Shown here one piece after another: positions 13,602 to 14,848 of a stretch of DNA of 14,848 bases. A program made the position numbers and the translations under genes. How positions within the stretch are numbered: the stretch's first letter is position 1; every line of letters begins with the position of its first letter. The notes under the pieces were generated by a model, which worked only from the letters and a program-made list of their open reading frames with translations, did not search any database and was not told the DNA's origin. This stretch comes from Spirochaetaceae bacterium (GTDB lineage Bacteria > Spirochaetota > Spirochaetia > Treponematales > Breznakiellaceae). Location of the stretch: assembly GCA_031256815.1 (NCBI GenBank), contig JAIRPU010000067.1:1-14848 (forward strand), read 5' to 3'.

Positions 13602-14377
13602 TTGTGCTCTTCAATAAAAATGGGAGTCTTTGTAGCCGGGCCATAATGAGCGCCTTCTATATGACGAATTACCCAAAGATACCACATTGCATATCCGGGA
13701 GCGGTAACCTGCGGGTGAACTTCGCCTTCGCGTATTAAAATTGTGTCTTTATCCTGAATAATATAGGCGGTTTCGCCTATGGCGGTAAGCCCGAAACCCT
13801 GCTCCGGCAAAAACCTGTAGTGATAAATTTCCGGCTGCGGGTGGTGATGCGGCGGATAACTGGACCATTTTCCAGGTACGCCTATAACCTCGCCTATAAC
13901 CAAATTCGATTCAGGACGGTTTGTATCGTCAAAAACCGTACGCACCACCCGCGTTGAAGTTTCGCGCATTGTGCCTTTGCCTCTAAGTTCGCTGGCACAT
14001 TCCTGCGGCGTCCAAAGTTTTGCGGAAAATTCTTTTGAATTTTCTGTTGCCATATAATAAAACTCCGCGCCGCCGGAAAGCGCTTTTATAGAAACCTTAA
14101 AGCCCTTTGGAACGGAAAGCGTCCACGGGTTTGCGTCGAAAAGATTTTGACGCGAAATCTGTTTTGATTCGCGTTTAGCGCCGTATTCCCATGATATTTC
14201 GGCATTTCCACAGGCCATAAGCCAGCATTGTTCGTCTGAACCGGAAAAAGATTCATAACTGCTTCCAGAAGAGAGCTTAAGAACGCCAAAATCCATAAGC
14301 ATATCCGCAGTTGCTCCGCTTCGCGGCGATAATAATGTTAATCCATAATTAAAAGGAGGTTTGTGTTTTATTTGCAT
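13559..14377 (-). CDS. iolB: 5-deoxy-glucuronate isomerase
   Basis: 272 residues, normal for IolB. In myo-inositol breakdown it converts 5-deoxy-D-glucuronate to 2-deoxy-5-keto-D-gluconate in the cytoplasm. The C-terminal cupin carries the family signature: RVVRTVFDDTNRPESNLVIG (143-162), then KWSSYPPHHHPQPEIYHYRF (170-189), with H177-H179 and E183 as likely metal ligands, and GEVHPQVTAPGYAMWYLW with H221. The N-terminal half is a second, weaker cupin. No other inositol gene (iolC, D, E, G, J) is in the window, so the pathway must be encoded elsewhere or the gene is a leftover. ATG 14375-14377 has no ribosome site but has a near-ideal promoter directly upstream. pgeF follows. Confidence 0.9.
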   Translation of the reverse strand: MQIKHKPPFNYGLTLLSPRSGATADMLMDFGVLKLSSGSSYESFSGSDEQCWLMACGNAEISWEYGAKRESKQISRQNLFDANPWTLSVPKGFKVSIKALSGGAEFYYMATENSKEFSAKLWTPQECASELRGKGTMRETSTRVVRTVFDDTNRPESNLVIGEVIGVPGKWSSYPPHHHPQPEIYHYRFLPEQGFGLTAIGETAYIIQDKDTILIREGEVHPQVTAPGYAMWYLWVIRHIEGAHYGPATKTPIFIEEHKWTMGSEEKIWQPK

Positions 14378-14385
14378 ATCGTTTA

Positions 14386-14414
14386 ACAGTAAAAATAAAC
14401 ATACCCGCTGTCAA
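14386..14414 (-). promoter_or_regulatory. Candidate iolB promoter with almost no leader
   Basis: On the - strand a perfect TTGACA (complement of 14409-14414) is followed after 17 bases by TACTGT (complement of 14386-14391; 3 of 6 matches to TATAAT, with the key T, A and final T kept). The start point about 7 bases on falls 1-2 bases before the iolB ATG. Confidence 0.45.
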
Positions 14415-14522
14415 GTGGGTGTACATTATCACTACCTATAGGACACTTGCCGGAGGCGGAATGGATAGGTTGATGTTAGCGTGGAACTGTGCAGGAGTCA
14501 AGAAACCTAGCGCGGCACCGCC

Positions 14523-14848
14523 TCATTTCTCCGCGAAATCTTTTTTTGCGAACAGCAGGGCGGTTGCCGCTACAATGTACAGGACTTGCGGCAGAAGCCA
14601 GACCGTGAGATTTTTGAACGACAGGGCCACCATTACGAGCGAAAGGATGCCCCACCATATTGTGAATGTTCGCGCCCAAATTTTGGTAAAGAAAAGCCCG
14701 GCGGTAACAGCCGACTCTACCGCGAAAAGGATGCCGAGAGAAAAGAGAATGTATGCCGGCGAAAGTTCGATGCCCATTTCCGCCATTCCGAAAAAGGCGA
14801 TACCCCGCGCACCGTCCGGGTCGCTGAAGTAGACATAAGCAAAATTGC
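14523..14848 (-). CDS. Integral membrane protein, unknown function (partial, 5' end beyond right edge)
   Basis: An open frame enters from the right edge and ends at TGA 14523-14525, giving 108 visible residues. After a start-less NFAYVYFSDPDGARGIAFFG segment come about three hydrophobic helices: AYILFSLGILFAVESAVTAG, TIWWGILSLVMVALSF, and LLPQVLYIVAATALLF, with a charged KKDFAEK end. The internal Met at 14784-14786 is not convincing as the true start because the frame is open and protein-like upstream. I recognise no family. The gap between this gene and iolB (14378-14522) holds the iolB promoter and no other clear feature. Confidence 0.5.
   Translation of the reverse strand, partial: NFAYVYFSDPDGARGIAFFGMAEMGIELSPAYILFSLGILFAVESAVTAGLFFTKIWARTFTIWWGILSLVMVALSFKNLTVWLLPQVLYIVAATALLFAKKDFAEK

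Noticed and set aside
14453..14525. Terminator after the right-edge membrane protein gene
   Set aside because: The complementary GAGGCGG and CCGCCTC pieces are about 60 bases apart and the short GCGG/CCGC stem at 14512-14521 has no T-run.

Overview
The window looks like chromosomal DNA of a Treponema-like spirochaete. The evidence is gene content rather than a marker gene: a Pro/Gln-rich von Willebrand/SPOR envelope protein joined to a CoaE with an unusual P-loop, a parA-parB pair, a relaxed-lipobox SH3 lipoprotein, a reverse rubrerythrin and a Skp-like chaperone. I assign genus by impression only; no rRNA or tRNA gene is visible.

Left part (1-2700), a plastic, rearranged region. The window opens with the last 112 bases of a gene on the + strand. 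The same gene sits complete on the - strand at 310-972, so the two are convergent, nearly identical copies (3 mismatches in 112 bases) forming the arms of a large palindrome centred near 211. Its middle, and a second stretch at 1081-1700, are packed with perfect GC-rich hairpins of differing sequence. Several share a recurring unit with conserved unpaired linkers. The gene between the hairpin blocks encodes a coiled-coil plus PD-(D/E)XK-like protein. Next come two gene remnants, a family 92 glycosyltransferase C-terminal half (-) and an XRE-type repressor (+). Both lost their 5' ends at the same point near 2341, which marks a deletion or recombination junction.

Middle part (2780-8799), conserved core. 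A secreted FN3-like/VWA/Pro-Gln-rich/SPOR protein is directly followed by coaE. A convergent MEMO-family gene (ammB-like) lies next, separated by a hairpin. Then parA and parB overlap by 4 bases, with parA probably read from a leaderless transcript.

Right part (8796-14848), all on the - strand. SH3 lipoprotein, nadK and rdgB form a tight operon (4-base overlap, then a 6-base gap) that meets parB tail to tail. Upstream on the - strand are rubrerythrin and the Skp/OmpH chaperone (probably co-transcribed), then pgeF behind iolB, and a membrane protein cut by the right edge. The known functions are mostly housekeeping: chromosome segregation, CoA and NADP synthesis, nucleotide sanitation, envelope maintenance and peroxide defence. 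A recurring feature is good promoter hexamers placed so close to start codons (parA, iolB, the lipoprotein gene) that little or no leader is expected.
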